This document shows positions 19,081 through 28,600 of a stretch of 64,000 nucleotides of DNA, in pieces. The DNA comes from Brenneria izadpanahii (GTDB lineage Bacteria; Pseudomonadota; Gammaproteobacteria; Enterobacterales; Enterobacteriaceae): positions 2,542,001 to 2,606,000 of the forward strand of contig NZ_CP050854.1 in assembly GCF_017569925.1 (NCBI RefSeq), read 5' to 3'. A program made the translations under genes and the position numbers. Numbering within the stretch: the stretch's first letter is position 1; each line of letters opens with the position of its first letter. The notes beneath the pieces are model-generated. The model ran no database searches, was not told where the DNA came from, and was given only the letters and a program-made list of their open reading frames with translations.

Positions 19081-19096
19081 CGGCACGATTCGTGCA
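19081..19096 (+). promoter_or_regulatory. Sigma-54 (-24/-12) promoter of the ATPase gene
   Basis: CGGCAC-GATTC-GTGCA against TGGCAC-N5-TTGCW. GG and GC are ten bases apart and two positions differ. It is followed 41 bases later by the ATG of the ABC ATPase gene. Confidence 0.7.
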
Positions 19097-19136
19097 TATA
19101 AACGGGTTAAGACACGTTACTGCGAGAAATGGAATA

Positions 19137-20231
19137 ATGAGAACCTATGTCAGCTTCAAAAACATTCAGAAGACCTACGATGGCGATCGTTTGGTGGTAA
19201 AGAACCTGAATCTGGATATTAAAGAAGGCGAATTCCTTACCTTGTTGGGCCCTTCCGGCTCGGGGAAAACCACCAGTCTGATGATGCTTGCCGGGTTCGA
19301 AACCCCGACTCAGGGTGAAATCTTTCTGCATGATACGCCGCTGCATAATCTGCCGCCGCACCAGCGCGGCATCGGCATGGTCTTTCAGAACTATGCGCTG
19401 TTTCCACATATGACCGTGGCTGAAAACCTGGCGTTTCCATTATCTATCCGCCGCTTAAGTAAGGTGGATATCAAGGAAAAAGTCGATCGCGTATTAGATC
19501 GCGTCAAGCTGACAAACCTGGCCGATCGCTATCCGGCCCAAATGTCCGGCGGTCAGCAACAACGCGTGGCGCTGGCCCGCGCGCTGGTTTTTGAACCCAA
19601 GTTAGTGTTGATGGACGAACCGCTAGGCGCGTTGGACAAGCAGCTACGTGAACATATGCAATTAGAAATTAAAGAGTTGCATGAGTCTTTGGCGCTGACG
19701 GTAGTCTACGTGACCCACGATCAGAGCGAAGCGATGACGATGTCCAACCGCGTTGCGGTATTCAACGATGGCGTTATTCAACAAATGGACAGTCCGAGCA
19801 ATATTTATGAAAAACCGGAAAATGCCTTTGTGGCGCAATTTATTGGCGAAAATAACACCCTAATCGCCACGCAAACCGGCTCGGAAGGCAATTTTTATCG
19901 AGCCGCGCTGGATGACGGCACTCAACTCCAGGCGCTTAAAGTTCGGCCTAGCTCGCCGGGTAAAAAGATCACTCTATGCATCCGTCCGGAACGCATCCGC
20001 ATCAATGCTGAAAATACCGGCGCCGATGTTCAGACGGTAAAAGCGCGGATTCAACAGTTTATTTATCTGGGGGATCATGTGCGCATGATGACGGAAGTCG
20101 CCGGTCAGCCGCAGTTTATGGTGAAACTTCCAGCCAGTGAAATTCAGCCGCATTGGAAAGCCGGCACTGAAGTTACATTATCCTGGCATCCGGAACATCT
20201 GCGCGCGCTGGATGTGGTAAAAACGCATTAA
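19137..20231 (+). CDS. ATP-binding protein of the GABA/polyamine ABC importer (PotA-like)
   Basis: 364 residues. The nucleotide-binding domain has Walker A GPSGSGKTT, signature [14 protein letters not shown] and Walker B LVLMDEPLGALD. It is followed by a C-terminal TOBE regulatory domain from about residue 260 (CIRPERIRI). It supplies the energy for the binding protein and permeases encoded at 10921-14254 and is separated from them by gabD, gabT and the regulator. The ATG at 19137 is used: the protein then begins MRTYVSFKNI like PotA proteins, and an upstream in-frame ATG at 19017 would overlap the sigma-54 promoter. A terminator follows. Confidence 0.9.
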   Translation: MRTYVSFKNIQKTYDGDRLVVKNLNLDIKEGEFLTLLGPSGSGKTTSLMMLAGFETPTQGEIFLHDTPLHNLPPHQRGIGMVFQNYALFPHMTVAENLAFPLSIRRLSKVDIKEKVDRVLDRVKLTNLADRYPAQMSGGQQQRVALARALVFEPKLVLMDEPLGALDKQLREHMQLEIKELHESLALTVVYVTHDQSEAMTMSNRVAVFNDGVIQQMDSPSNIYEKPENAFVAQFIGENNTLIATQTGSEGNFYRAALDDGTQLQALKVRPSSPGKKITLCIRPERIRINAENTGADVQTVKARIQQFIYLGDHVRMMTEVAGQPQFMVKLPASEIQPHWKAGTEVTLSWHPEHLRALDVVKTH

Positions 20232-20243
20232 AAAAACAGATCA

Positions 20244-20281
20244 AAAAAACCGCACGCCATGAACGTTAGCGTGCGGTTTTC
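20244..20281 (+). terminator. Rho-independent terminator, probably bidirectional
   Basis: Stem ACCGCACGC / GCGTGCGGT with A-run before and T-run after. It lies between the ATPase gene and the convergent small membrane protein gene. Confidence 0.85.
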
Positions 20282-20309
20282 GTACTGATATTGATGTTGC
20301 CGCTTAGTC

Positions 20310-20558
20310 TTAGCTGCGGATTTTACGGTATATCCACAGCACGACAATACCGCCGATCACTGCCACCACGAAGCTGCCGAAGTTAAAACCGTCGACTCGG
20401 CCAAAACCAAAGAAGGTGCTGATGTATCCCCCAACGACTGACCCGATGATGCCGAGGATCACGGTCAGGAAAAAACCACCTCCGTCTTTGCCAGGCATTA
20501 TCCACTTGGCCAAAATACCCGCAACCAACCCAAAAATAACCCAGGACAAAATTCCCAT
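20310..20558 (-). CDS. GlsB/YeaQ/YmgE-family stress membrane protein
   Basis: 82 residues, three membrane segments, glycine-rich, beginning MGILSWVIFGLVAGILAKWIMPG. This matches the transglycosylase-associated protein family (YeaQ, YmgE). In E. coli members are induced by RpoS and in stationary phase, and their molecular role is not known. It is a single gene, convergent with the ATPase gene. Confidence 0.9.
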   Translation of the reverse strand: MGILSWVIFGLVAGILAKWIMPGKDGGGFFLTVILGIIGSVVGGYISTFFGFGRVDGFNFGSFVVAVIGGIVVLWIYRKIRS

Positions 20559-20942
20559 AATAACCTCGCTTTTTTATGGAGGGCTATCCTACCCGCCCCC
20601 CGCCGGGCCACCATATTGCGGTGCTAAAACGCTCCCAGCGTTTTGATATTTCCATGATGGATTTATCTGCAAAAATCGCTGATGCAGACAAGACGCGGTT
20701 CTAAGTATAGACAAGAATTATCATTCGGGGAGAAGCGGACGCTGTTTAGCTAACCGATTGATTACATTATCGACTACCAGCGATAAGACGGCATGCGTTA
20801 CTCATTTGTAAACGTTTCCTAAACGAAGTCGATATTTATAATCGTTTATGGAAATAATCCTAACTGATGAGATATCCCCCTCAGCTAAACTGTTTGTTAC
20901 AGCACATTCCCGCAGTTTCAACAGGATTCACTGAGGAACACC
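20559..20942. other. Intergenic region between the GlsB-like gene and the acyltransferase
   Basis: 384 bases between two divergent genes. It presumably holds both promoters. I see no further gene, repeat or RNA in it. Confidence 0.6.
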
Positions 20943-22220
20943 ATGAAGGAAGTCAGTAAAGAGCGATTTATCGGGCTCGAATGGCTGCGATTTCTGCTCG
21001 GTTGCTATGTGATGATTTATCACACGGCGCATCTTTATCCCCAGCGTGAGCGCGTGCCGTTTTTAAACGAGCTCACCAGTATGGGATTTTTTGCAACCAG
21101 CACGTTTTTCGTGCTGTCTGGCTTTTTATTGGCGCATGTTTACATCAAAGACGGACGTCTGCGCGAACCCGCGCGCCGGTTCTGGGCAAAGCGGTTTTTT
21201 AATCTCTATCCGATCCATATTATCGCCCTGCTGGCGTCAATCGCCGTCGTCACCCTAATGCAATGGCTTGCCGTACCGCCTGAAGGGCAAGTCGCCAGCG
21301 CGCGCTTTGTGATTTATGACACCAACGAGCCGAATGTCGATCCGCAAACGCTGCGCCACTATATGACAGACGCGCAACTGGCGTTTAACAGTCTATTGCA
21401 GCTATTAATGTTACAGGCGTGGAACCCGTATTTCCTGACGTTTAACGCCCCGCTGTGGTCGCTTTCCACCCTTTTCTTCTTCTATTTGACGTTTCCTGTC
21501 CTGGCGCCCCGTCTGCTCAGAAGCATCCATCCCTGGATGTGGATGGGGATTGTTTGTCTGTTATACCTGGTGCCGCCGATATGGGTTGTCTGGCAGCAGC
21601 AGTATGGCATGCCATATACCGGGCTGTTGCAACGCGGACCGATCTTCCGCTTGCCTGAGTTTTTGGCCGGCATTCTGGGCTATGCCATCTTCCGCAACTA
21701 CCGTCAAAAGGAAATCAATCCACTCAGCAAGGCCCAGTATTACGGCATTACGCTATTCATCGTCGCCAGCTTTATTATCGGCACCTGGCTGTTTACTCAT
21801 GGCGAGGCATATTGGTATTTTCTGCTGCATAACGGCTTGCTGCTGCCTGCCCAGGTGGGGCTGGTCTGCATCAGCGCGTTAGCCAGAGAACCCAACAGCA
21901 ATTGGCTGCGGCATTGGTCGCCGCGATTGGGGGCGGCATCGTTATCGATCTTTGCACTGCATGTGCCGCTATTTAACCTATTCCGCACGGTCGAGCAACT
22001 GGTGCGAGGCAACCCGCTGGCCTGCTTCACCGATTGGGATCAGTGCATTGCCGCCGCCGGACAGGTTCAACTGTCGCTGATGGGCTACATTATTTTCCTG
22101 TTTTCCACCGTGGTGCTGTGCGTGCTATTCCAGGAACAGATTGTTTTCCGCGTCCGGCAATTTCTGACGGAGCGTTATCTAAATCGCAATCTGTCATCCC
22201 GCTCACAGAGCGCAACTTAA
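20943..22220 (+). CDS. Membrane acyltransferase, acyltransferase-3 (OafA/YrhL) family
   Basis: 425 residues with about ten membrane helices. The N-terminus (ERFIGLEWLRFLLGCYVMIYH) has the conserved arginine and histidine of acyltransferase-3 proteins, and the FWAKRFFNLYP segment near residue 80 is the family's second conserved block. Such enzymes O-acylate surface sugars, glucans or secreted polysaccharides using acyl-CoA. It stands alone, not in a polysaccharide cluster, so the acceptor cannot be named. A strong inverted repeat follows the stop. Confidence 0.85.
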   Translation: MKEVSKERFIGLEWLRFLLGCYVMIYHTAHLYPQRERVPFLNELTSMGFFATSTFFVLSGFLLAHVYIKDGRLREPARRFWAKRFFNLYPIHIIALLASIAVVTLMQWLAVPPEGQVASARFVIYDTNEPNVDPQTLRHYMTDAQLAFNSLLQLLMLQAWNPYFLTFNAPLWSLSTLFFFYLTFPVLAPRLLRSIHPWMWMGIVCLLYLVPPIWVVWQQQYGMPYTGLLQRGPIFRLPEFLAGILGYAIFRNYRQKEINPLSKAQYYGITLFIVASFIIGTWLFTHGEAYWYFLLHNGLLLPAQVGLVCISALAREPNSNWLRHWSPRLGAASLSIFALHVPLFNLFRTVEQLVRGNPLACFTDWDQCIAAAGQVQLSLMGYIIFLFSTVVLCVLFQEQIVFRVRQFLTERYLNRNLSSRSQSAT

Positions 22221-22228
22221 ATTCCTTG

Positions 22229-22271
22229 ACAGCTATAACGCAAACTGTGATGAGTATCGCGTTATAGCTGT
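22229..22271. repeat. Perfect 13-bp inverted repeat after the acyltransferase gene
   Basis: ACAGCTATAACGC and its exact complement are separated by 17 bases, ending 51 bases after the acyltransferase stop. It could act as a transcription-end hairpin, but it has no T-run. It could also be an operator or a repeat copy. Confidence 0.65.
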
Positions 22272-22449
22272 TAATCATCAATCGCATCTTTTATAACTAT
22301 TTACATTCTAATCAATAGCGGTTTTAGGCTAGAGCATCCCTTAAATTCCTGTTAATGTTCCCCTTCCGGGCTGAACCGGTTCATGATTCATCGGCCGTAC
22401 GTCTTAAATGACGTCTTTCAAAACCTGTCACTACTGTTTATTTGGCAAA

Positions 22450-23493
22450 ATGACACTATCCAAACACGCAATATCTTCCCTGAGTCTGGCTATCGTTCTT
22501 GCTTCCGCAGGAATTAGCCAAAGCCGCGCCGACACCATCTGGCTAACTAACGGCGATCAGATCAGCGGTAAGATCACACTGCTCGACAGCGGTAAATTGT
22601 TTATCACCACCGATTATGCAGGCTCGATTTCCGTTTCATGGGATAAGGTAAAAACCTTTGAAACCGATCACGGGCTGGTGATTCAGGGAGAACGTTACAA
22701 GGAAGGCGAACTGTATCCGGTGATTAAGGCCGGGGAAAATCGTGCGATTATCGCCACGCCGTCAATATCCAGCGATACTGCCGGACCCAAAACATTGCAG
22801 CTCTCCGATATCACCTCCATTGTCGCCCAGAAGCCGCTGGTAACGGATCTCTCCTGGAAAGGCAATATCGATGCGGGGATGTCGCATAAGAAAAGTTCGA
22901 CTGAAACAGAAAACTATGACGCCACCCTCAGCACGCAGGCCCGCCATGGAACCTGGCGCCACAATATTGATGCCAGCTACCATCTGGCAAAAGAGAACAA
23001 TATAGAAAGCACCAAGAATGCCGGCGGCGAATATGCTCTGGATAAATTCTTGGATGAAAACTGGTTCTGGCAGGGACGTTATCAATACAAGCGTGATTGG
23101 ATAGAAAATATCAAGATCAGCCGTTCATTCGGTCTTGGTCCTGGCTACCAGTTCTGGGATAACGATCTTGGCGCGTTCTCATTGACTTCGCTGGTCAGCA
23201 CCCAGACCTATGTCTATCAGGATAACGATGAAGATAACTTCTACACTGGCGGGATTAAATGGGATTACAACCGTTTCCTGTTCAGTAAATCAGTGGAAGC
23301 CTTCACCAGCGGCGAATTGGGCCGATCCTTTGACTCTACCGCGCCGCTTTACCTGAAAGCCGATGCCGGTCTGCGTTTCAAACTGACCGACTGGTCTTCA
23401 TTGAGCATGAAAGTGTCACGCACCCGTACCGAAAGCAAGCAAGGGAATGTTAACGACACGCTGTACACGATGGGCGTGGGCGTAGGCTGGTAA
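22450..23493 (+). CDS. ydiY: DUF481 outer-membrane-type protein, YdiY-like
   Basis: 347 residues. A signal peptide ends near SQSRA-DTIWL. An SH3-like N-terminal part follows (TIWLTNGDQISGKI, about 28-120) and then a beta-rich DUF481 domain to the end, where alternate residues look like an outer-membrane barrel closing with GVGVGW. Acid-inducible YdiY of E. coli has the same plan, and its function is unknown. I start at 22450 because the protein then begins directly with the signal peptide. An ATG at 22408 in the same frame would add 14 residues and neither has a good ribosome site. A terminator follows. Confidence 0.82.
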   Translation: MTLSKHAISSLSLAIVLASAGISQSRADTIWLTNGDQISGKITLLDSGKLFITTDYAGSISVSWDKVKTFETDHGLVIQGERYKEGELYPVIKAGENRAIIATPSISSDTAGPKTLQLSDITSIVAQKPLVTDLSWKGNIDAGMSHKKSSTETENYDATLSTQARHGTWRHNIDASYHLAKENNIESTKNAGGEYALDKFLDENWFWQGRYQYKRDWIENIKISRSFGLGPGYQFWDNDLGAFSLTSLVSTQTYVYQDNDEDNFYTGGIKWDYNRFLFSKSVEAFTSGELGRSFDSTAPLYLKADAGLRFKLTDWSSLSMKVSRTRTESKQGNVNDTLYTMGVGVGW

Positions 23494-23517
23494 TCGCCGC
23501 GCTCAGCTTGAATACCG

Positions 23518-23560
23518 GTCAGCGAACTTCATGAAGATGGCGTTCGCTGACGGTCTTTTT
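23518..23560 (+). terminator. Rho-independent terminator after the DUF481 gene
   Basis: Stem GTCAGCGAAC / GTTCGCTGAC (10 bp perfect, 14-base loop), then a short T-rich tail that runs to the end of chaC. Confidence 0.75.
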
Positions 23561-24248
23561 AACATTGCCCTTCATTACCGTTCGCCGCCGTTTGCTGTTG
23601 CAGCGCCCGAACCTGCTGAGCCAGTTTGCTTAACTCGTCGTCTTCCATTCCATAGTTTTTCAATTCTCGTTCGAGCGCGTACAGATACTGCGCATTCGTC
23701 CCCAGCGGGCCGCTGGCCTGAGCGATAAGCGGAGCAACACGTTGAATACAGGTGTCTTCTTCAATGAGAGGATGATCCATGGCTGAAACGAATACCAATG
23801 CAGTGACAGTGTCACCATTCTTCTGCTGTAGTTCAAACCACTCGGGGCGATAACATCCCGTCAGCATTTCGCGTTTCCACAGCAGTTCCAAATCCTCACG
23901 CAATGAAGATTCCGACAAGCGAAACGCCAGCCCGGTGGTTTTCCCGCCCGGAATCAGCGCCAGCATGCGGCCGGGGCGATTGACCGTCCCCCGCCCAACC
24001 GTCAGGCGCAGACAAAAAGCCCGATGCCAGTCATGCAAGGTAGCCAGGCAGGCTTCTTCTGCATCAAAAACCGGGTTCCACATCAGCGAACCATAACCAA
24101 ATACCCAAACCGGGCCGTGGTTGGGACGACAGGCCAGCGTCTTTTCTAAAGATTCCGCTCGCTGCTGCGGCGTAAGTAGTAAAGCCTCCTCAATACATCC
24201 AAAAGACGTTCTACAATCTGCTTTCTGCAAAAAATCACGTGTCAACAC
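23559..24248 (-). CDS. chaC: Glutathione-specific gamma-glutamylcyclotransferase ChaC
   Basis: 229 residues (231 in E. coli). It cleaves glutathione to 5-oxoproline and Cys-Gly in the cytosol. The substrate-binding loop is VFGYGSLMWNP at about residues 48-58 and the catalytic glutamate lies in LLWKREMLTG near residue 126. The start is GTG with AGGAG nine bases upstream. In E. coli chaA, chaB and chaC form one cluster. Here chaC is divergent from chaA with about 800 bases between them and no chaB. Confidence 0.92.
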   Translation of the reverse strand: MLTRDFLQKADCRTSFGCIEEALLLTPQQRAESLEKTLACRPNHGPVWVFGYGSLMWNPVFDAEEACLATLHDWHRAFCLRLTVGRGTVNRPGRMLALIPGGKTTGLAFRLSESSLREDLELLWKREMLTGCYRPEWFELQQKNGDTVTALVFVSAMDHPLIEEDTCIQRVAPLIAQASGPLGTNAQYLYALERELKNYGMEDDELSKLAQQVRALQQQTAANGNEGQC

Positions 24249-25050
24249 GACTTACCACTCCTGGACCATACTATCTACTGCCTTTCAGGCCTGCTATCGT
24301 TCAATCCTTAAACCCCAACACTGTCGCTTGGTTGTACTTACGGCAGTAATAACAGTGAGGTTATTCATTTCCTGTGCCGCAATCAAGTTTGATCTCGCAC
24401 ACAAAAAATGGAAATGTCCCCATCAGGGGAAAACAATGATAAATCACGTCCGGCATGCTGTACCTAATAAAGATCAAAGCGCATCTAACGAATCAGTAAA
24501 CTGAAAAAGACAGGGAGCCGGAGAAAGCTATCGATTCGGCCCAAATCTTCCGAATTAATCTACACTGGGTAACGGTAGAGCGGAATCGCCGGAAAAGCCG
24601 GGTTAATCTGAAAAATAATATCTGGATTTACGCCGGCCCGCCGGTAGCGTTCGGATTGTCACTCAGCGCCGGCCTCATGCCGGTTACGGTTGGAGATGTC
24701 TGCGTAATAGGCTTTACGCAACCACTCATCGGCGAAATGGATTAAATAAAACGGATTTCCATTATAAACGCTAAGGTAACTTCACCAATTTTGGAAATCA
24801 CCATAAAAAAAGGCATTTAATATTATTGTGATAGAAAGAAGATAATGGAATTACGCCAATTCGCTTTAATTATTGGTTTCAAGCGTAAAAATCCGTAAAA
24901 AAGACACAAAAAGCCATAGAATCTGTTAATCTACACTTTCTTTTTACGCTATAACTACTTTTCAGTAACCTAATTGCTAAAAAATAAATCTTTAATGACA
25001 TTTTGTTCTTTGCCGTAGCGCATATCTGCTGGATAAGGAGAACCCCCGTA
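24249..25050. other. Long intergenic region between chaC and chaA, possible gene remnants
   Basis: About 800 bases without a convincing gene. On the minus strand, roughly 24650-24770, a short open stretch reads ...YNGNPFYLIHFADEWLRK... and ends at a stop. It looks protein-like but has no start. On the plus strand a partly overlapping open stretch (about 24530-24745) also lacks a start. These may be decayed gene pieces. The last 250 bases are A+T-rich and should contain the chaA promoter. Confidence 0.45.
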
Positions 25051-26148
25051 ATGAAGTCTCACTCTGAGGTTGTCAAAACCCGCCATCAGGAATATTCACT
25101 TATTCTGCCGGTCGTTGCACTGATCGTTCTGTTCCTGTGGGGGGGCACACAAGATTTCCTCGCCATTTTGGGTATTAACTTACTGGCTTTGGCCGGTATT
25201 CTGTTCAGCGCCTTCAGCGTTGTTCGCCATGCCGATGTATTGGCCCATCGTTTAGGCGAGCCCTACGGTTCGCTGATCCTCAGCCTGTCGGTGGTCATTC
25301 TTGAAGTCAGCCTGATTTCAGCGCTCATGGCGACCGGCGATGCCGGCCCGGATCTCATGCGGGATACGCTCTATTCCATTATCGTCATCGTCACCGGCGG
25401 GCTGGTCGGCTTTGCGCTGCTGCTGGGGGGACGTAAGTTTGCGACTCAGTACGTTAACCTGAGCGGCATTAAGCAGTACCTGATGGCGATTTTCCCGCTG
25501 TCGGTGATCGTGCTGGTTTTTCCCAGCGCTTTGCCTGAAGGTAATTTCAGCGTGGGCCAGTCGCTGATCGTGGCGCTGATTTCCGCGGCGATGTATGGCG
25601 TATTCCTGTTGATTCAAACTCGCACGCACCAAAGCCTGTTTGTTTACGAGCATGAAGACGAAGGCGACGAGGACGATCATCACGGCAAGCCGTCGGCGCA
25701 CAGTTCGTTATGGCACACGGCGTGGTTGCTGATCCACCTGATTGCCGTTATCAGCGTCACCAAAATGGATTCACAGCCGCTGGAGGCGTTGCTGACGACG
25801 ATGAATGCGCCGGCCCAATTTACCGGTTTTCTGGTCGCGCTGCTGATTTTGTCGCCCGAGGGTTTAGGCGCGATCCGCGCCGTGCTGAAGAATCAGGTAC
25901 AGCGTGCGATGAATCTGTTTTTCGGTTCCGTACTGGCGACGATTTCGTTAACCGTGCCGACCGTGACCGTGATTGCCATGCTGACCGGCCGCACGTTGAA
26001 TTTCGGGTTGGATATGCCGCATATCGTCGTGATGCTGTCGGTATTGGTGTTGTGTCATATTACGTTTTCAACCGGCAGGACCAACGTCCTGAGCGGTAGC
26101 GCGCATCTGGCGTTGTTCGCCGCCTATTTAATGACCATTATGCTTTAA
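25051..26148 (+). CDS. chaA: Sodium-potassium/proton (calcium/proton) antiporter ChaA
   Basis: 365 residues (366 in E. coli). An inner-membrane CaCA-family antiporter that expels Na+, K+ or Ca2+ in exchange for protons at alkaline pH. It has about eleven helices in two halves, each with an acidic motif (GEPYGSLILSLSVVILEVSLI near residue 70 and LSPEGLGAIRA near 270). A histidine- and acid-rich loop (HEDEGDEDDHHGK, about 195-215) separates the halves. The ATG at 25051 has AAGGAG ten bases upstream. An extension to 25003 is less likely. Confidence 0.94.
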   Translation: MKSHSEVVKTRHQEYSLILPVVALIVLFLWGGTQDFLAILGINLLALAGILFSAFSVVRHADVLAHRLGEPYGSLILSLSVVILEVSLISALMATGDAGPDLMRDTLYSIIVIVTGGLVGFALLLGGRKFATQYVNLSGIKQYLMAIFPLSVIVLVFPSALPEGNFSVGQSLIVALISAAMYGVFLLIQTRTHQSLFVYEHEDEGDEDDHHGKPSAHSSLWHTAWLLIHLIAVISVTKMDSQPLEALLTTMNAPAQFTGFLVALLILSPEGLGAIRAVLKNQVQRAMNLFFGSVLATISLTVPTVTVIAMLTGRTLNFGLDMPHIVVMLSVLVLCHITFSTGRTNVLSGSAHLALFAAYLMTIML

Positions 26149-26320
26149 CCCCTTCTTTTTTGCCGGCATTGCATTCTCGCTTTGCCGGCCCCCATAACAA
26201 GCATCTCTTGATGTATATCTGGATTTTCTAAGAACATCAGGCGTATCGTATATAGCGTATATCTACGACGGACCCAGCCGGCCCGCCATTTTGTTTTTCT
26301 TTTTATTGGTTCTTTTTTAG

Positions 26321-28039
26321 ATGAAAACGCATGGAATTAACGGCATCAAACCGTTCAGCGCGCTTATTGATGCGTGCTGGCGCGAAAAATATACACTACA
26401 ACGTTTTACCCAAGATATTATTGCCGGCATCACGGTTGGTATTATCGCCATTCCTTTAGCCATGGCGCTGGCTATCGCCAGCGGGGTTCCTCCACAATAC
26501 GGGTTGTACACTGCGGCTATCGCCGGGATTGTTATTGCAATCAGCGGCGGTTCCCGTTTTAGCGTCTCCGGGCCAACGGCCGCCTTTGTTGTTATTTTAT
26601 ATCCGGTATCTCAGCAATACGGCCTCTCGGGCCTACTGATCGCCAGCCTGCTTTCCGGCGTATTCCTGCTGCTGATGGGGATATGCCGCTTTGGGCGGTT
26701 GATTGAATATATTCCGCTGTCGGTGACGCTGGGCTTTACCTCCGGGATTGCCATCACCATCGGAACAATGCAGATCAAGGACTTTTTCGGCCTGCATATG
26801 GACGTGGTTCCCGAGCACTATGTCGGCAAGGTCGCCGCGCTGGTTCAGTCAATGCCTACGCTGCATATTGGCGATACGCTGATTGGCATCGTCACGTTGG
26901 CGGTGTTGATTGGCTGGCCGAAACTGGGCATCCGCCTGCCGGGGCATCTGCCCGCGTTGCTGGCTGGCGTTGCCGTAATGGGGGGACTGTCGTTATTCGG
27001 CATTAATGTCGCCACCATCGGCTCCCGTTTCAGCTACCTGCTGGCCGATGGCACCCAGGGTCAGGGTATCCCGCCGATCTTGCCCCAGCTCATTCTTCCC
27101 TGGAATGTGGCGACGCCGGGCGGTCAGTCCATGAATCTCAGTTGGGAAAGTATTTCCGCTCTGCTGCCGGTAGCCTTTTCGATGGCGGTGCTGGGCGCGA
27201 TTGAGTCTCTATTGTGCGCCGTGGTGCTGGACGGCATGACGGGTAAGAAACACAATTCGAATGCCGAACTGGTGGGACAAGGTTTTGGTAATATCATCGG
27301 CCCGTTCTTTGGCGGCATTACCGCTACCGCCGCTATCGCCCGTTCCGCAGCAAACGTCCGCGCCGGCGCGACGTCGCCGGTTTCAGCCATAGTCCACTCG
27401 CTGATGGTTTTGCTGGCGCTGCTGGTTCTTGCTCCCTGGTTGTCTTACCTGCCGCTGGCGGCAATGGCGTCATTGCTGTTAATGGTGGCCTGGAATATGA
27501 GTGAGGCCCATAAGGTAATCGACCTGCTGCGCCACGGCCCGAAAGACGACATCATCGTGATGGTGCTGTGTATGTCGCTGACCGTGCTGTTTGATATGGT
27601 CGTGGCCATCACTATCGGGATTGTGCTGGCGTCGCTGTTGTTTATGCGCCGCATTGCCCGGATGACCAAACTGAGCGAACTGCCGGGAACCCAGTTGCCG
27701 GACCATCTGGTGCTGCGCGTCAACGGTCCGCTGTTTTTTGCCGCTGCCGAGCGTATCTTCAGTGACTTGCTGGACCGCAGCGAAGATTACCAGACCATCA
27801 TCCTGCAGTGGGACGCCGTCCCGGTGCTGGATGCCGGCGGGTTGAACGCCCTGCTCCGCTTCAGTGACGCGCTGCCGCAAGGGAAGCAACTGATTATCAC
27901 CGATATTCCATTCCAACCGTTGAAAACGCTGGCGCGCGCGAATGTACACCCGATTGAAGGCCGTCTCAGTTTTTACGGTTCTTTATCGCAGGCGTTAGAC
28001 GCTATCGGGGAAACGAAGTCGTTAAAAGCGCCGGAGTAA
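26321..28039 (+). CDS. dauA: C4-dicarboxylic acid transporter DauA (SulP family)
   Basis: 572 residues. The SulP membrane core has about 14 segments, with the conserved [24 protein letters not shown] block near residue 45 and SGPTAAFVV near 85. A cytosolic STAS domain covers about 455-560 ([15 protein letters not shown]). In E. coli DauA (YchM) takes up succinate, aspartate and fumarate aerobically at acid pH. It follows chaA in the same direction after 172 bases, but a GC-rich inverted repeat between them suggests separate transcripts. A terminator follows at 28099. Confidence 0.9.
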   Translation: MKTHGINGIKPFSALIDACWREKYTLQRFTQDIIAGITVGIIAIPLAMALAIASGVPPQYGLYTAAIAGIVIAISGGSRFSVSGPTAAFVVILYPVSQQYGLSGLLIASLLSGVFLLLMGICRFGRLIEYIPLSVTLGFTSGIAITIGTMQIKDFFGLHMDVVPEHYVGKVAALVQSMPTLHIGDTLIGIVTLAVLIGWPKLGIRLPGHLPALLAGVAVMGGLSLFGINVATIGSRFSYLLADGTQGQGIPPILPQLILPWNVATPGGQSMNLSWESISALLPVAFSMAVLGAIESLLCAVVLDGMTGKKHNSNAELVGQGFGNIIGPFFGGITATAAIARSAANVRAGATSPVSAIVHSLMVLLALLVLAPWLSYLPLAAMASLLLMVAWNMSEAHKVIDLLRHGPKDDIIVMVLCMSLTVLFDMVVAITIGIVLASLLFMRRIARMTKLSELPGTQLPDHLVLRVNGPLFFAAAERIFSDLLDRSEDYQTIILQWDAVPVLDAGGLNALLRFSDALPQGKQLIITDIPFQPLKTLARANVHPIEGRLSFYGSLSQALDAIGETKSLKAPE

Positions 28040-28098
28040 GCTGCGGCGATATGTTTTCTCAGCCGTTGTCTGGCTGGGTAAAACCGCTTTGACACACA

Positions 28099-28132
28099 AA
28101 AGGCACTCCGGCGACGGCTGGCGTGCCTTTTT
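28099..28132 (+). terminator. Terminator-like hairpin after dauA
   Basis: AAAAGGCAC and GTGCCTTTTT flank a GC-rich interior, with T-run on the plus strand and A-run in front, so it may serve both converging genes. Confidence 0.7.
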
Positions 28133-28171
28133 AGTTATCGCCGATTGCGCAATGGCGGGCGTTACCGGTTT

Positions 28172-28600
28172 TTATTTGGTAACCCCGCCCGGCTCGGCGA
28201 CAATCCGTACCGACAGACACTCATCCTGCTGCGTTAACGCCAGCGCGTCATGACACTCCTCGTCAATTATGCCCAGTTGCTCATTGGTCAGCGAGTAAGG
28301 CAGTTGAATATCAAACGCCTGCAACCCTTGCCGCCGCGCCAATTCAATCAGCCTTACAATGTTCGTTTCATCGCTTACCTGAGTGGAGAGAACCTGCAAG
28401 GCAAGCAGTTTTAGCCGCTCTTTGCCGGACGCTTTCTGCCAGGATAACGGTATTTTGGTCACCATGCCGAAAATCGGCCAGACACCGTAAATGGCATCAA
28501 TAAATCGCCAGCGTTTCTTACACAATGCGGACAGGTAATCTGTATAGTCGATGCATATTCTTTCACCAAAATATGCCGGTTCAGGGTGATACTCCGCCAT
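28172..28600 (-). CDS. Hypothetical protein, 142 residues
   Basis: I do not recognise this protein. The ATG has a good AGGAG eight bases upstream and the gene is convergent with dauA. It has no signal peptide and one weakly hydrophobic stretch (AIYGVWPIFGMV, about 37-48). Mixed helical composition follows, with a Cys-containing acidic C-terminal part (IIDEECHDALALTQQDECLSV). The composition is normal for the window, so it is likely a real cytosolic protein, but no function can be given. Confidence 0.65.
   Translation of the reverse strand: MAEYHPEPAYFGERICIDYTDYLSALCKKRWRFIDAIYGVWPIFGMVTKIPLSWQKASGKERLKLLALQVLSTQVSDETNIVRLIELARRQGLQAFDIQLPYSLTNEQLGIIDEECHDALALTQQDECLSVRIVAEPGGVTK

Noticed and set aside
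19017..19136. 40-residue N-terminal extension of the PotA-like ATPase
   Set aside because: It would overlap the sigma-54 promoter, and the family begins at the ATG at 19137.
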